From Propionicicella superfundia DSM 22317 (GTDB lineage Bacteria > Actinomycetota > Actinomycetes > Propionibacteriales > Propionibacteriaceae), in the NCBI RefSeq assembly GCF_000423465.1, contig NZ_KE384022.1, forward strand, positions 186,001 through 250,000: a stretch of 64,000 nt of DNA. The letters run 5' to 3'. Shown here piece after piece: positions 47,421-58,173 of this stretch. The translations under genes were made by a program, and so were the position numbers. A model generated the notes under the pieces. That model was not told the origin of the DNA. It made no database searches and worked only from the letters and a program-made list of their open reading frames with translations. Positions within the stretch are counted from its first letter, which is position 1; every line of letters starts with the position of its first letter.

Positions 47421-48074
47421 GTGACGCCGCGAAGATACTCGAAAGGGGCCGCCAAACAGGCCGAAATCCTCGATGCGGCCCTCGATCTCATCGCGCGCAA
47501 TGGATATCGGGACACCTCCCTGAGGCAGATCGCGGCAGCGGCGAACATCTCCCTCAGCGGCCTCATGCACTACTTCGCGTCGAAGGAACACCTGCTCATC
47601 GAGGTGTTGCGGCATCGCGATGCCCTTGACGTGGAAGCCATCGGCGACCCCGGCGACAACGCCACGTTCCCGCGCCTCGATCACATCGTCGCGCTCATGT
47701 CGAAGAACATGACGCGCCCACGCGTCATCGAGCTCTACCTCATCATGGCGGCGGCGAGCGTCGAGCCGGACCATCCGGCGCATGCCTATTTCGCCGAGCG
47801 ATTCGCCACATTCCGAAACCTCGCGGCGACGGCCATCGCCGACGCCCAGCGCGACGGGCATTTCGACTCGCGGGTCGACCCGCTGCTCGCGGCGAACAAC
47901 CTGCTCGCGGTCATGGACGGCATCCAGATGCAATGGCTTCTCGACACCACGATCGACATGGCCGAGCAGGTCGAGTCCTACCTGTCCCGGATGGCATCCG
48001 GATACGCGATGACGACCGTCGCCCCCCGGAGCGGCGTCGCATCGGTTCGATCGCTGCCTGCCTCGACGCCCTGA
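47421..48074 (+). CDS. TetR-family transcriptional regulator of the beta-glucoside island
   Basis: A 217-residue regulator. The N-terminal helix-turn-helix is [49 protein letters not shown] in two pieces (about 11-60). The C-terminal ligand domain resembles TetR_C_6 (BetI-like): [20 protein letters not shown] and [17 protein letters not shown]. The start is GTG at 47421 because of the TACAAT box just upstream. It is convergent with the GH3 gene and probably represses the GH3-MFS operon, whose promoter overlaps a candidate operator. Confidence 0.88.
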   Translation: MTPRRYSKGAAKQAEILDAALDLIARNGYRDTSLRQIAAAANISLSGLMHYFASKEHLLIEVLRHRDALDVEAIGDPGDNATFPRLDHIVALMSKNMTRPRVIELYLIMAAASVEPDHPAHAYFAERFATFRNLAATAIADAQRDGHFDSRVDPLLAANNLLAVMDGIQMQWLLDTTIDMAEQVESYLSRMASGYAMTTVAPRSGVASVRSLPASTP

Positions 48075-48190
48075 CCCCGCCCTGTCCGGCGAGTCAACTG
48101 GGCTCACCTGGAATCCGGATGAGAGCGCCCGGGCCTAGCCTGGCTCGACGGCGCGCCCTCGTCGTTGATCCGGCATCGGGCCGGACGCCC

Positions 48191-50458
48191 CTAACTGTCC
48201 CCGCCGTTCGCGTGGGCGACGAACTGCTCCAGTTGTCCGATGCTCACCCCCGATTGGGTGAACGTCGCGATCGCGCTGAGCCGGGATCCGGCGATCATCT
48301 TCAGGATGAAGTCGCCGTCGGGGCCCTCGGGCAGGCCGAGCAGGCTCGTCAGCTCTGCGAAGCGATCGGCGAGGATCGGGCCTCCGATCGGATGATCGAG
48401 CCATTCGCCGACCGTCGAGTGGACGCCCAGTCGCGGGACGAAGCCGTCGCCCTCGATCTCCGCCGTCCCGGAGAGCCGGATGTCCCGGCTGGACGATCCC
48501 ACCTCGACCCGGTATCCGCCTCCTTCCAGCGCCCATCGGTGCCCGCTGGCGTCGAAGTAGGCGAGATTCGCACGAGTCAGCACCACGGTGACGTCCGCCG
48601 TCTCCCCGGGGGCCAGCTCGACCGACGCGTATCCCTTGAGCTCACGTTCGGGGCGATCCACCCGGGACGCGACGGGCGCGGCGTAGACCTGCGCGATCTC
48701 TCGGCCCCGAACCGCACCGGTGTTCGTCACCGAGAAGGTCGCCTCGATGCCCTCGCCGGTCGCTCGCAGAGTGAGATCCGCGTAGGCGAAGGTCGTGTAC
48801 GACAGCCCGAACCCGAAGGGGAAGGCGACGGCGAGATCCTTCGCGTCGTACCAGCGGTAGCCGACGTAGATCCCCTCGCCGTACCTCACGTGCCCGGCCT
48901 CTCCGGGGAAGTTGAGATAGGACGGGTTGTCCTCGATGCGCAGCGGGATCGTCTCGGTGAGCTTGCCCGACGGGTTCGCGGCTCCGAACAGCAGATCCGC
49001 GGTCGCCGACCCTCCCGCCTGCCCGAGCAGCCAGCCCTCCAGAACCGCCGGGACGCTGTCGATCCAGGGCGTCACCTGCACGACGGAGCCGTTGGAGAGG
49101 ACGACAGCCGTCCGAGGGTTGGCCGCCACGACGCGGCGAAGCAGCTCGAGCTGCGTCGACGGGAGAGACAGGTGGCTCCTGTCGTAGCCCTCCGACTCGT
49201 AGGAGGACGGCAGGCCGAGGAAGACGACGGCCACATCGGCCGCGCTCGCCGCCGAGACCGCTTCGCTCGCGAGTTCCTCGTCGGCGTCGTCGTCGAACGT
49301 GAATCCGGGCGCGAAGTCCACGATGCCCGACGCCTGTTCCCTGATCGCGTCGAGCGCGGAGTCGAGCCGGGTCGGGACGATCTGCGAGCTCCCGGCGCCC
49401 TGGAAACGCGGGGTGCGCGCGAACTCGCCGATGACGGCGATACGCGGAGTCCCGGGATCGAGCGGGAGGATGCCGTCGTTCTTCAGGAGAACCGCTCCGC
49501 GGGTGGCGGCCTCGCGGGCCAGACCGTGGTGTTCGCCCGGGTCGTAGCGGGACTCCGGATCGCGATGGAGATCGCCGAGCAGCGCCAGGCGCACGACGCG
49601 ACGCACGCTCGCGTCCACCGTGGCGATGTCGAGCTCGCCGGCGGCCACGGCGGCGACCACCCTGTTCGGGCCGATCTCACCCGTACCGGGCATCTCCAGG
49701 TCGAGGCCGGCCGCCACCGAGGCCGCCCGGTCGAGCACGGCTCCCCAGTCCGAGACGACGAGGCCGTCGAATCCCCAGTCGTGCCGGAGAGTCTCGGTCA
49801 GCAACCACGCGTTCTGCGAGGCGAACTCCCCGTTGACCCGGTTGTAGGCGCACATGACCGTCCAGGGGCGGGCCTCGACCGCGATCCGGAACGGCCGCAG
49901 GTAGGTCTCCTGCAGGGGCCGCTCGTCCACCTCGGCGCTGACGCTCATCCGTCCCGTCTCCTGGTTGTTCGCCGCGAAGTGCTTGAGGGATGAGCCGACT
50001 CCGCGCGATTGGATGCCCCGGATCCACGCCGCGCCGAGGTCTCCCGCGAGGATCGGGTCCTCGGAGTAGTACTCGAAGTTGCGTCCGCACAGCGGTGAGC
50101 GCTTGATGTTGACGCCCGGGCCGAGGACGACCGCCACGTCTTCCTGCTTCGCCTCCTCGCCGATCGCGGCGCCGACGCGGGCGACGAGCTCCGGGTCGAA
50201 GGCAGAGCCGAGGGCGACCGGGGGCGGAAAGCAGGTGGCCGGGGCGCTTCCGCCGATGCCGAGATGGTCGCTGCCGTCGGTCGGCTGCTTGCGCAGGCCG
50301 TAGGGCCCGTCGGTGACCATGACGGATGGCACGCCGGCCCGCTCGATGCCGAGGGTCGTCCAGAAGTCGGCGCCGCTCAGCAGCGCCGCCTTCTCCTCGA
50401 GGGTGAGCCGGGTGAGGACGGCCTCGACCTGTTCCGTGACGCTGGTCGTGTCGGTCAT
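48191..50458 (-). CDS. Glycoside hydrolase family 3, beta-glucosidase type
   Basis: A 755-residue cytoplasmic enzyme with no signal peptide. The GH3 N-terminal barrel has the nucleophile Asp in GLVVSDWGAV and the loop LKHFAANNQE; the C-terminal alpha/beta sandwich holds the acid/base region around 400-560; a fibronectin-III-like domain (GREIAQVYAAP, ELKGYASVELAPGETADVTV) lies toward the end. The start ATG at 50458 has AAGGAG upstream. GH3 enzymes of this form hydrolyse cellobiose, gentiobiose, saponins or xylosides taken up by the cell. It is preceded by an MFS sugar transporter gene in the same operon. Confidence 0.92.
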   Translation of the reverse strand: MTDTTSVTEQVEAVLTRLTLEEKAALLSGADFWTTLGIERAGVPSVMVTDGPYGLRKQPTDGSDHLGIGGSAPATCFPPPVALGSAFDPELVARVGAAIGEEAKQEDVAVVLGPGVNIKRSPLCGRNFEYYSEDPILAGDLGAAWIRGIQSRGVGSSLKHFAANNQETGRMSVSAEVDERPLQETYLRPFRIAVEARPWTVMCAYNRVNGEFASQNAWLLTETLRHDWGFDGLVVSDWGAVLDRAASVAAGLDLEMPGTGEIGPNRVVAAVAAGELDIATVDASVRRVVRLALLGDLHRDPESRYDPGEHHGLAREAATRGAVLLKNDGILPLDPGTPRIAVIGEFARTPRFQGAGSSQIVPTRLDSALDAIREQASGIVDFAPGFTFDDDADEELASEAVSAASAADVAVVFLGLPSSYESEGYDRSHLSLPSTQLELLRRVVAANPRTAVVLSNGSVVQVTPWIDSVPAVLEGWLLGQAGGSATADLLFGAANPSGKLTETIPLRIEDNPSYLNFPGEAGHVRYGEGIYVGYRWYDAKDLAVAFPFGFGLSYTTFAYADLTLRATGEGIEATFSVTNTGAVRGREIAQVYAAPVASRVDRPERELKGYASVELAPGETADVTVVLTRANLAYFDASGHRWALEGGGYRVEVGSSSRDIRLSGTAEIEGDGFVPRLGVHSTVGEWLDHPIGGPILADRFAELTSLLGLPEGPDGDFILKMIAGSRLSAIATFTQSGVSIGQLEQFVAHANGGDS

Positions 50459-50502
50459 GGTCTTCTCCTTGTGTGGTTGGTGTCTGGGAGGTGCGGAGTC
50501 CG

Positions 50503-51825
50503 TCACCGGACCCCCTTGATCGGGATGACGAAGAAGGCCGACGCGACCGCGATCACCGCCGCGACGATGTACACGGCCGCGTAGCTCTCACCGAATCCGA
50601 GGTACACGGCTCCGGCGAGCGCCGGGGCGAGAGCCTGGGGCAGGGTCGCGGCGATGTTGATCACGCCGAGGTCCTTGCCGTAGCCCTCCTTGGACGGAAG
50701 CACCTCGGAGATCAGTGCTGTGTCGACGGCCTGGAAGCACCCGTAGCCGAGCCCGCCGATGACGGCCATCACGATCACCGCGGTCAGGGTCGGGGAGATC
50801 ACGGGGATGATCAGGGACGCACCGAGGACGACCGAGGCGATGAGGACGAAGATCTTCCGCCGTCCGATCCTGTCGGAGATCGGGCCGGAGACGGTCACGG
50901 TGACGAGCAGGCTCGCCAACTGGACCAGGGCGATCAGCGGGACGACCTCCAGCGCCCCGTCGCCGAGGCCGATGTAGTCCTGGAGGATGTAGAGCTGGTA
51001 GACGCTCATGATCGTGAAGCCGAGGCCGAGGAGGAACCGGCCGGCGAAGGCGAAGAAGAAGTCCGGGTGCTTCGTGGGGCTCACCCAGAAGGTCTTGAGG
51101 AACGCGACGATGCTGAAGGGCTCCCGGCGGACGTCGGTGCTGGGCCGATCGGGGTTGAACAGCACGAACAGGACGGTCAGGACGAAGACGAGGACGCCGA
51201 GCACGATGTACCCGGCAGAGACGTTTCCGGCGAACCGGGTGCCGTAGATCTGGCCCGCGATCATTCCGCCCATCGTGGCCAGGCCCATGCCGGAGGAGAA
51301 GAGTCCACGGACCGCCTTGGGCACGCGGTCGGGCATGACGGCGCTCAGCGGCCCCTGCACGAAGTTGTACGAGATCTGGACGGCGACCCAGCACAGCGCC
51401 ATCGTCACGATCGTGTTGGCGGCGCCGAGGGAGACGAGGGCCAGGCCGCCGATGAGGGCCGCGAAGACCATGATGGGGGCCCTGCGACCGAACCTGCTGC
51501 GGGTGCGGTCGGAGATCACGCCGGCCAGGGGCTGGGCGATCATCGCGGCGAAGGCGCCGAACGAGGTGACGACGGCGAGACTGGCCTGTTTGTTGGCCGG
51601 GTCGATCGCGGAGACCTGGGTGGCCAGGAGGATGCCCGTCGTGGCACCCCAGAGAAGGAAGACCGTGATGTTGGTCGGGACGTACCAGGCCAGCAGCCTC
51701 CCGAGGGGTTTGCGGATCTTGACGGACCCTTCGTACGAACCGTCCAGGTAGCCGTCCGGCGTCAGGTAGGGCACGTCCCCCGCCGGCGCGCTCTTCGTCG
51801 AGGTGGCCAAGAGGCTGATCCTCAC
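50503..51825 (-). CDS. MFS sugar transporter paired with the GH3 enzyme
   Basis: A carrier of about 440 residues with 12 helices. It resembles the GPH/major-facilitator sugar cation symporters found beside beta-glucosidases: LAGVISDRTRSRFGRRAPIM is the helix 2-3 signature and ISDRIGRRKIFVLIASV appears in the second half. The start is uncertain: GTG at 51825, 51837 or 51840, or TTG downstream, all with imperfect ribosome sites; the N-terminal 40 residues are cytoplasmic. It is the first gene of the operon with GH3, with a 44-bp gap. The likely substrate is a beta-glucoside. Confidence 0.82.
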   Translation of the reverse strand: MRISLLATSTKSAPAGDVPYLTPDGYLDGSYEGSVKIRKPLGRLLAWYVPTNITVFLLWGATTGILLATQVSAIDPANKQASLAVVTSFGAFAAMIAQPLAGVISDRTRSRFGRRAPIMVFAALIGGLALVSLGAANTIVTMALCWVAVQISYNFVQGPLSAVMPDRVPKAVRGLFSSGMGLATMGGMIAGQIYGTRFAGNVSAGYIVLGVLVFVLTVLFVLFNPDRPSTDVRREPFSIVAFLKTFWVSPTKHPDFFFAFAGRFLLGLGFTIMSVYQLYILQDYIGLGDGALEVVPLIALVQLASLLVTVTVSGPISDRIGRRKIFVLIASVVLGASLIIPVISPTLTAVIVMAVIGGLGYGCFQAVDTALISEVLPSKEGYGKDLGVINIAATLPQALAPALAGAVYLGFGESYAAVYIVAAVIAVASAFFVIPIKGVR

Positions 51826-51900
51826 TCTCTCCTGCACCACTGCAGGCTTGCCGTCACATCGCTGTGGGCCAGTTCCCGTACAACGCACGGGATTGCAGAA

Positions 51901-51929
51901 AAAGTACACTGTCCTGTTTTAGAGCGCAA
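51901..51929 (-). promoter_or_regulatory. Promoter of the MFS-GH3 operon with candidate operator
   Basis: On the minus strand TTGCGC (51929-51924), a 17-nt spacer and TACTTT (51906-51901). The spacer, AAAACAGGACAGTG, is A+T-rich and may hold the TetR operator. The rest of the 313-bp gap to the GNAT gene contains a -10-like TAGGAT near 52106 for that gene and otherwise nothing I can assign. Confidence 0.45.
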
Positions 51930-52138
51930 CCATCGTCGGGGACATGCGTGGACCGGTGCGTCGGCGCAGGGGGCTCCACGGCGCCGGGCGCCGGATGCGA
52001 GGCCCCGCCCCGGCGCGGCCATGCCCTGTCCACGTGGCCGGATGGCGGTCCTTCGCTCCTGTTGGGTGGCACCCATTAGTGTGAGGGTGAAGCGACGTAG
52101 GATCGGAAACCGGGACCTTACCGAGAGGAAGGGGACGC

Positions 52139-52633
52139 ATGACGACGAGAAGTCAGACGTTCGTGAGGCTGTGCGACGAGTCCGACCTCGAGGCGCTGCG
52201 CCTGCGTGAGCCTCATTCGAGCGCGCGGTTCGCCGACAAGCACTTCCAGTTGCAGCAGGAGGGGTCGTATCTGTACGCGGTCGCCTTCATCTCCGACGAG
52301 CTCGCCGGCACCGGCGTGCTGGACCTGCGTCCCGGACCGCTCGTGCCCGAGCTGAAGAACCTGTGGGTCTACCCCGAGCATCGCCGCCTGGGCGCAGGCC
52401 GGGCCCTGACCGAGTTCCTGGAGGAGCACGCGGGACAGCGGGGCTACGAGGAGGTCTTCCTCGGCGTGGACCCCGACAACTACTCGGCGATCCCGCTGTA
52501 CCTCGATCTCGGGTACTCCCCCACCGGGCATCATCGCGAAGCCGTCTACGTGTGGGTCGACGGTGCCGGCGAGTCCCATAATCGCAAGCAGATGGACGCG
52601 ATCTACCGCAAGTCGTTGCTCATGCAGCGCTAG
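52139..52633 (+). CDS. GNAT family N-acetyltransferase
   Basis: A 164-residue acetyltransferase. The acetyl-CoA loop is [20 protein letters not shown] (R/Q-x-x-G-x-G/A form) at about 75-94, followed by the beta-5/alpha-4 segment YEEVFLGVDPDNYSAIPLYLDLGY, split here, with the asparagine and tyrosine typical of the fold. The start ATG at 52139 has AAGGGG upstream. The substrate is unknown. It is convergent with ribF. Confidence 0.85.
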   Translation: MTTRSQTFVRLCDESDLEALRLREPHSSARFADKHFQLQQEGSYLYAVAFISDELAGTGVLDLRPGPLVPELKNLWVYPEHRRLGAGRALTEFLEEHAGQRGYEEVFLGVDPDNYSAIPLYLDLGYSPTGHHREAVYVWVDGAGESHNRKQMDAIYRKSLLMQR

Positions 52634-52636
52634 GAG

Positions 52637-52674
52637 CGTCGGCCGCGGATCATCCCGCGTCCGGAGCGCCGACG
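52637..52674. terminator. Possible hairpin between GNAT and ribF genes
   Basis: CGTCGGC (52637-52643) pairs with GCCGACG (52668-52674), enclosing an inner CGCGG/CCGCG stem. It lies between convergent genes; the stem is interrupted. Confidence 0.4.
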
Positions 52675-52703
52675 TCGCACGACGGCATCGTCAGCGCCAG
52701 GAG

Positions 52704-53660
52704 TCAGGCGTACGCGGCGGGTTCCGCAAGACGCGAGCGCACCCGATCCACATCGGAGTTCATCGTCTCGATGAGTTCGTCGACATCGGCGAACTTCACC
52801 TGACCACGGATACGCGCGACGAAGTCGACCGCGATCGGGACGTCGTACAGCGCGAGATCGTCCCGGTCCAGGACATACGACTCGACCCGCCGCTGGACCC
52901 CGTCGAACGTCGGGTTGGACCCGACCGAGATGGCCGCCGGCCACACCTCGTCGGGATGCCCGTCGGGCAGCGGCACGCCGACCCCGTCCCGGCCGTCCAG
53001 CCTCGTCACCCAGCCCGCGTAGACCCCGTCGGCCGGGCACGCCAGATGCCTGGGCACGGGCAGGTTCGCGGTGGGGAACCCGAGGCCGCGGCCGCGCTTG
53101 TCCCCGACCGTCACGACCCCGGCGAACCGGAAGAGCCGACCCAGGTGCTCGGCCGCATGCTCGACGTCGCCGGACAGCAGCGCCTCCCGGATCCGCGACG
53201 AGCACGTGTCCTCGTCGCCGTAGCGGACCAGCCGAAGCGCCAGGACCTCGAAGACGCCGGCCCCGAGCTCGCGCAGCGTCTCGACGTTACCCGCCGCCCT
53301 GTGGCCGAAACGGAAGTTCTCCCCCACCACGACGCAGCGGGGATTCAGGGGCAGGAGACACTCGGCCACGAACTGCTCGGGACTCCAGGAGGCCAGTTCG
53401 GGCGTGAACCGGATCACCTCCACCCGGTCGGCTCCGGCATCCTGCAGCAGCTCGATGCGCTCCTCCAGTCGCGTCAGCAGCATCGGCCCCTCGCCGGGCT
53501 TCAGCACCGAACGCGGGTGCGGCCAGAAGGTGACGACGATCAGCGGAGCGTCGGGGCAGTGACGTCGCGCCTCGGCGAGCACCTCCCGGTGACCGAGATG
53601 CACGCCGTCGAAGTTCCCTATCGCCACGACTGAAGAGCGCACGGCGTCCTTTCGACACAT
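52704..53660 (-). CDS. ribF: Bifunctional riboflavin kinase / FAD synthetase
   Basis: A 318-residue enzyme that phosphorylates riboflavin to FMN and adenylates FMN to FAD. The N-terminal nucleotidyltransferase has VVAIGNFDGVHLGH and VGENFRFGHRAAGN; the C-terminal kinase domain (from about 185) has GRGLGFPTANL and ISVGSNPTFDG. GTG at 53663 and ATG at 53660 are adjacent; ATG is used. It lies downstream of truB, as is usual in this gene block. Confidence 0.95.
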   Translation of the reverse strand: MCRKDAVRSSVVAIGNFDGVHLGHREVLAEARRHCPDAPLIVVTFWPHPRSVLKPGEGPMLLTRLEERIELLQDAGADRVEVIRFTPELASWSPEQFVAECLLPLNPRCVVVGENFRFGHRAAGNVETLRELGAGVFEVLALRLVRYGDEDTCSSRIREALLSGDVEHAAEHLGRLFRFAGVVTVGDKRGRGLGFPTANLPVPRHLACPADGVYAGWVTRLDGRDGVGVPLPDGHPDEVWPAAISVGSNPTFDGVQRRVESYVLDRDDLALYDVPIAVDFVARIRGQVKFADVDELIETMNSDVDRVRSRLAEPAAYA

Positions 53661-53763
53661 CACGGTTTGGCCTCGGCCAGCCTACAACCTGCCCGCGTGT
53701 CCTCCAGAACCGCGAAGCGGGCACGGCAGGCCGGTCCGGGCGTCGGCCCCCGGCCCGGTGCCG

Positions 53764-54660
53764 TCACGACACGAAGACGGCCGCAGGGAGCGCGCTGCCG
53801 CGCTCCCCCGGTTCGTACAGCGCGTACAGCTCCCCCTCGAACAGCAGGGCCGTCAGGGTCTCCACCGGCAGCGGCAGCGGACGCCCGTGCCGGACGGCGG
53901 CCGCCTCGGAGGCGGACAGCGCCAAGGTCGGAAACGCGCGTGCGGCGGCCTCACCGGGGGACAGCACCGGCAGCGGGCCGGTCGGGGCGTCGAGCTCGCC
54001 CGGGGGCAGTGCCTCGCTCACCCCGAACGGCCCCACGCGGGTGCGTCGCAGCGCGGTCAGGTGCCCGCCGACGCCGAGGGCCTGGCCCAGGTCACGCGCC
54101 AGGGAGCGGATGTACGTCCCGGTAGAACAGTCCACGACGACGTCGACATCGGTCACCGGGACGGTGCGCGTCCGCGCGGAGCGGATGTCGACGACGCGGA
54201 AGGACGTGACGGTGACGGGGCGCGCAGCGAGTTCCACGGTCTCGCCGCGCCGCGCCCTGGCATAGGCCCGCTGGCCGTCGACCTTGATGGCCGACACGGT
54301 CGACGGGGTCTGCAGGATGTCGCCGGTCAGAGTGGCGACCTCGCGGTTCAGCAGGTCGCGGTCGACCTCCGGAGCGGGCGTCTCGGAGATCACCTCGCCC
54401 TCGGCGTCGTCGGTGAAGGTCGCCTGGCCGAGTCGGATCGTCGCCTCGTAGGTCTTGTCGTGCCCGGCGAGGTGGCCGAGCAGCCGCGTCGCGCGGTTCA
54501 GCCCGACGACCAGCACGCCGGTCGCCATCGGGTCGAGCGTGCCCGCGTGGCCGACCTTGCGCGTCCCGGCCAGGCGTCGCATCCGGCCGACGACCTGATG
54601 GGATGTCCACCCCGAGGGCTTGTCGACGATGACGATCCCCGCGGCGGGAGCGTCACTCAT
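53764..54660 (-). CDS. truB: tRNA pseudouridine(55) synthase
   Basis: A 298-residue enzyme that makes pseudouridine 55 in the T-loop of tRNAs. [13 protein letters not shown], the catalytic Asp in [14 protein letters not shown], and [14 protein letters not shown] are diagnostic; the C-terminal 60 residues form the actinobacterial PUA-like domain. The start ATG at 54660 overlaps the rbfA stop by 8 bp. Confidence 0.95.
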   Translation of the reverse strand: MSDAPAAGIVIVDKPSGWTSHQVVGRMRRLAGTRKVGHAGTLDPMATGVLVVGLNRATRLLGHLAGHDKTYEATIRLGQATFTDDAEGEVISETPAPEVDRDLLNREVATLTGDILQTPSTVSAIKVDGQRAYARARRGETVELAARPVTVTSFRVVDIRSARTRTVPVTDVDVVVDCSTGTYIRSLARDLGQALGVGGHLTALRRTRVGPFGVSEALPPGELDAPTGPLPVLSPGEAAARAFPTLALSASEAAAVRHGRPLPLPVETLTALLFEGELYALYEPGERGSALPAAVFVS

Positions 54661-55081
54661 CGTCGTCGCGAGGCTTCTTGTACGGATCGGCGTCGCCGGC
54701 ATAGGTGGCCTCGGCCGCACGGGCGGCGATCTCGGCGTCACCCGATCGCGCCGTGGCGAGCAGCCCCTCGATCTGCGCGGCCGATTCGGGCACGGCGTCG
54801 AGGACGAACGCGAGGCTCGGAGTGAACTTCATCCCCAGGTGTCTGCCGACCTGCGATCGGATCATTCCTTTGGCCGACTCCAGGGCGAACGCCGTCTCGG
54901 CACGTTCGGCCTCGGTTCCCATGGTGGTGTAGAAGACCGTGGCCTCCCGGGCGTCGCCGGTGACACGGACCTCCGTGACCGTCACGAAACCCAGCCGGGG
55001 ATCCTTGACGCGGCGTTCGAGCATCTGGGCGACGACGGCGCGGATCTGCTCGGCCACCTTCGCGATGCGGGGATTGGACAT
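54653..55081 (-). CDS. rbfA: Ribosome-binding factor A
   Basis: A 142-residue KH-fold protein that assists 16S rRNA 5'-end maturation and cold adaptation. [38 protein letters not shown] and [16 protein letters not shown] are typical. The acidic, disordered tail ends in PRDDDE. The start ATG at 55081 has AAAGG upstream. A strong hairpin separates it from infB. Confidence 0.95.
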   Translation of the reverse strand: MSNPRIAKVAEQIRAVVAQMLERRVKDPRLGFVTVTEVRVTGDAREATVFYTTMGTEAERAETAFALESAKGMIRSQVGRHLGMKFTPSLAFVLDAVPESAAQIEGLLATARSGDAEIAARAAEATYAGDADPYKKPRDDDE

Positions 55082-55106
55082 GGCAGGACCTTTCGAGGAA
55101 ACGCCG

Positions 55107-55134
55107 CCGGGCCGGCACCGCAGCGCCGGCCCGG
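55107..55134 (-). terminator. Hairpin between infB and rbfA
   Basis: CCGGGCCGGC (55107-55116) and GCCGGCCCGG (55125-55134) form a 10-bp stem with an 8-nt loop, 8 nt after the infB stop. It could end or attenuate transcription into rbfA-truB-ribF. Confidence 0.55.
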
Positions 55135-55142
55135 ACGGATTC

Positions 55143-58010
55143 TCAGTTACGCGGCTTCTCGACCAGCTCGTGCGTCTCGATGACGTCGCCGATCTTGATG
55201 TCCTGGAAGTTCTTGAGCGTGATACCGCACTCGTACCCCTCCCGGACCTCGGTGGCGTCGTCCTTCTCGCGGCGCAGCGAGTTGATCTCGGTCTCGACCA
55301 CGACGACGCCGTCTCGCACGAGACGGGTGCTGGCGTGGCGGCGCATCGTCCCGTCGAGGACCATGCAGCCGGCGATCGTGCCGACCTTCGACGACCGGAA
55401 GATCTCCCGGATCTCGGCGTGGCCGGTGACGCGCTCCTCGTAGATGGGCTTGAGCATGCCCTTGAGCGCGGCCTCGACCTCATCGATGGCGGCGTAGATG
55501 ACCGAGTAGTACCGGATGTCGACGCCCTCGCGGTCGGCCATCTCCGTCGCCTTGCCCTGCGGGCGGACGTTGAAGCCGATGATCACCGCGTCGGAGGCGG
55601 CGGCCAGCGAGACGTTGGTCTCGGTGATCGCGCCGACGCCCCGGTCGATGACGCGCAGGGAGACCTCGTCGCCCACGTCGATCTGCAGCAGCGAGTCCTC
55701 CAATGCCTCGACCGAGCCGGCGCTGTCGCCCTTCAGGATGAGGCGCAACTCCTGCGTCTCGCCCTTCTCCAACTGCTCGAACAACTGGTCGAGCGTCCTG
55801 CGGCGGGTGGCCTTGGCCAACGCGGCCGCACGCAGACGCGCCTCACGGCGTTCGGCGATCTGCCGGGCCATGCGGTCGTCCTCGACGACAAGGAAGTTGT
55901 CGCCGGCGCTGGGCACAGAGGTGAGGCCGAGCACCTGGACCGGCATCGACGGCATCGCCTCGTCGATGTTCTCCCCGGCATCGGCGATCATCGCGCGGAC
56001 GCGGCCGTGAGCCGACCCTGCGACGATCGAGTCGCCGATGCGCAGCGTCCCGCGATGCACCAGGACGGTCGCGACCGGACCGCGGCCCTTGTCGAGATGC
56101 GCTTCGATCGCGATCCCCTGGGCGGGCATGTCGGGGTTCGCGCGCAGGTCGAGCGTCGCGTCGGCGGTCAGGATGATCGCCTCCATCAGGTCGGGCAGGC
56201 CGTCCTTCGTGACCGCGGACACGTCGACGAACATGGTGTCGCCGCCGTACTCCTCGGGGACGAGCCCGTATTCGCTGAGCTGCCCGCGCACCTTGGTCGG
56301 GTCGGCGCCCGGCTTGTCGATCTTGTTCACGGCCACCACGATCGGGACGTCGGCCGCCTGCGCGTGGTTCAGCGCCTCGATCGTCTGCGGCATCACACCG
56401 TCATCGGCCGCCACCACGAGCACCGCGATGTCGGTCGACTTCGCACCGCGGGCACGCATGGCGGTGAACGCCTCGTGGCCGGGGGTGTCGATGAAGGTGA
56501 TCGTGCGTTCCTCGCCGTCGACCTCGGTGTGCACCTGGTACGCACCGATCTTCTGCGTGATTCCGCCTGCCTCGCCCGCGACGACGTTGGTGTGCCGCAG
56601 GGCGTCCAGGAGCTTCGTCTTGCCGTGGTCGACGTGGCCCATGACGGTCACGACGGGCGGACGCTTCACGAGATCGTCGTCGCCGCCCGCGTCGGCACCG
56701 AACTCGATGTCGAACGACTCGAGCAGTTCGCGGTCCTCGTCCTCGGGCGAGACCACCTCGATGTCGTAGTTCAACTCCGCACCCAGCACCTGCAAGGTGT
56801 CGTCGGACAGCGACTGCGTCGCGGTCACCATCTCGCCGAGATGGAACAGCACCTGCACGAGCGACGCGGGCTCGACGCCGATCTTCTCGGCAAGGTCGGT
56901 CAGGGAGGCGCCTCGGCGCAGCCGGACCTTCTGGCCGTCGCCCTGCCGGACGCGCACGCCACCGATCGACGGCGCCTCCATCTGGTCGAATTCCTGCCTG
57001 CGCTGCTTCTTCGACTTGCGACCCCGGCGCGACGGACCGCCGGGACGCCCGAAGGCCCCCTGCGTGCCCGAGCCGCCACGACCACCACGACCGCGGCCGG
57101 CGGGAGCCGGACCGCCACCACCCATGGGCGCGCCCATGCCCGGACGACCGCGACCGGCCGGACCGCCGCCACCGCCGCCGCCACCGCCGGGACGACCCCG
57201 GCCGCCGCCGGGACGATTGCGCGACGGCGCACCGAGACCGGGGTTGGCCTGCTTCGGCATCATGCCGGGATTCGGGCGCGGCATGCCTGCCGCGCCGCCG
57301 CCGGGCGCGCGTTGCGCGAACTGCGAGGGGCGCGGCATGCCCGAGCGCGAGCCACCCGAACGGTCACCGCCCTGCCGCTGTCCCGCTCCGGAGGCACCGC
57401 CCTCGGGCCGGGACCGGCGCACGCCCATTCCCTGGCTGGACGAGAACGGGTTGTTGCCCGGACGCGGGGTCCCGGACGGATTGCGACGCGGGCCCTGCCC
57501 GGAGGACGTCGGAAGTCCGCCCGAGCCGCCCGAGGTCGGGCGCGGGCCGGGACGGGGCCCTGGGCGCGGGGACGGCCCCGGGCGCGGTGCCGCCCCGCCT
57601 CCTCTGCCGGTGGGCGCGGCGGGCGCCGTCCCCTTGTCGACCGGGGACGATTCGGCGGGACGGGGTGCCGCCGGCGCGGGGGTGCTCCCGGACACGGGCG
57701 CCGCGCCGGGGGCGGAAGCCACGCCGGGCGCGGACGGCGCGCTCGCGGCAGGACGTTGGGGGCGGACGGACGCGGGCGACGGCCCGGGCCGCGCACCTCC
57801 GGGGCGCGCACCGCTCGGGCGCGTGGATCCGGGTGCGCCGGACGGCGCCTTCCCACCCTTGATCTTCTCCGTCAGGCGACGGACGACCGGGGCTTCGATC
57901 GTCGACGAGGCCGACCGGACGAACTCCCCCATGTCATTGAGGGTCTTCAGAAGTTCCTTGCTCTCCAGTCCGAGCTCCTTCGCGAGCTCGTAGACACGGA
58001 CCTTGGCCAC
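55143..58010 (-). CDS. infB: Translation initiation factor IF-2
   Basis: A 955-residue GTPase that places initiator tRNA on the 30S subunit. The N-terminal IF2_N domain ([19 protein letters not shown]) is followed by a very long Gly/Pro/Arg/Ala-rich low-complexity linker (about 57-345), a basic segment [11 protein letters not shown], then the G domain with GHVDHGKT at about 457, DTPGHEAF and NKIDKPGA. Domains II-IV follow. GTG start at 58010 has AAGGAG upstream. The linker is typical of actinobacterial IF-2 and is a frequent site of variation. Confidence 0.96.
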   Translation of the reverse strand: MAKVRVYELAKELGLESKELLKTLNDMGEFVRSASSTIEAPVVRRLTEKIKGGKAPSGAPGSTRPSGARPGGARPGPSPASVRPQRPAASAPSAPGVASAPGAAPVSGSTPAPAAPRPAESSPVDKGTAPAAPTGRGGGAAPRPGPSPRPGPRPGPRPTSGGSGGLPTSSGQGPRRNPSGTPRPGNNPFSSSQGMGVRRSRPEGGASGAGQRQGGDRSGGSRSGMPRPSQFAQRAPGGGAAGMPRPNPGMMPKQANPGLGAPSRNRPGGGRGRPGGGGGGGGGPAGRGRPGMGAPMGGGGPAPAGRGRGGRGGSGTQGAFGRPGGPSRRGRKSKKQRRQEFDQMEAPSIGGVRVRQGDGQKVRLRRGASLTDLAEKIGVEPASLVQVLFHLGEMVTATQSLSDDTLQVLGAELNYDIEVVSPEDEDRELLESFDIEFGADAGGDDDLVKRPPVVTVMGHVDHGKTKLLDALRHTNVVAGEAGGITQKIGAYQVHTEVDGEERTITFIDTPGHEAFTAMRARGAKSTDIAVLVVAADDGVMPQTIEALNHAQAADVPIVVAVNKIDKPGADPTKVRGQLSEYGLVPEEYGGDTMFVDVSAVTKDGLPDLMEAIILTADATLDLRANPDMPAQGIAIEAHLDKGRGPVATVLVHRGTLRIGDSIVAGSAHGRVRAMIADAGENIDEAMPSMPVQVLGLTSVPSAGDNFLVVEDDRMARQIAERREARLRAAALAKATRRRTLDQLFEQLEKGETQELRLILKGDSAGSVEALEDSLLQIDVGDEVSLRVIDRGVGAITETNVSLAAASDAVIIGFNVRPQGKATEMADREGVDIRYYSVIYAAIDEVEAALKGMLKPIYEERVTGHAEIREIFRSSKVGTIAGCMVLDGTMRRHASTRLVRDGVVVVETEINSLRREKDDATEVREGYECGITLKNFQDIKIGDVIETHELVEKPRN

Positions 58011-58173
58011 TACTCTCCTTTTGGTCCATGCCGGGCACGGACCAGTTAGTTGGAATGCATGCTCATTTCGCGGTACTCATCGAGTCGTCATGAGCGATTG
58101 CCCACTTTCTGATCTGGCTCGCACCACTCGCGCGAGTCGCACGAACAACAATAGTGCTCCGGCGGTGTTTCTC

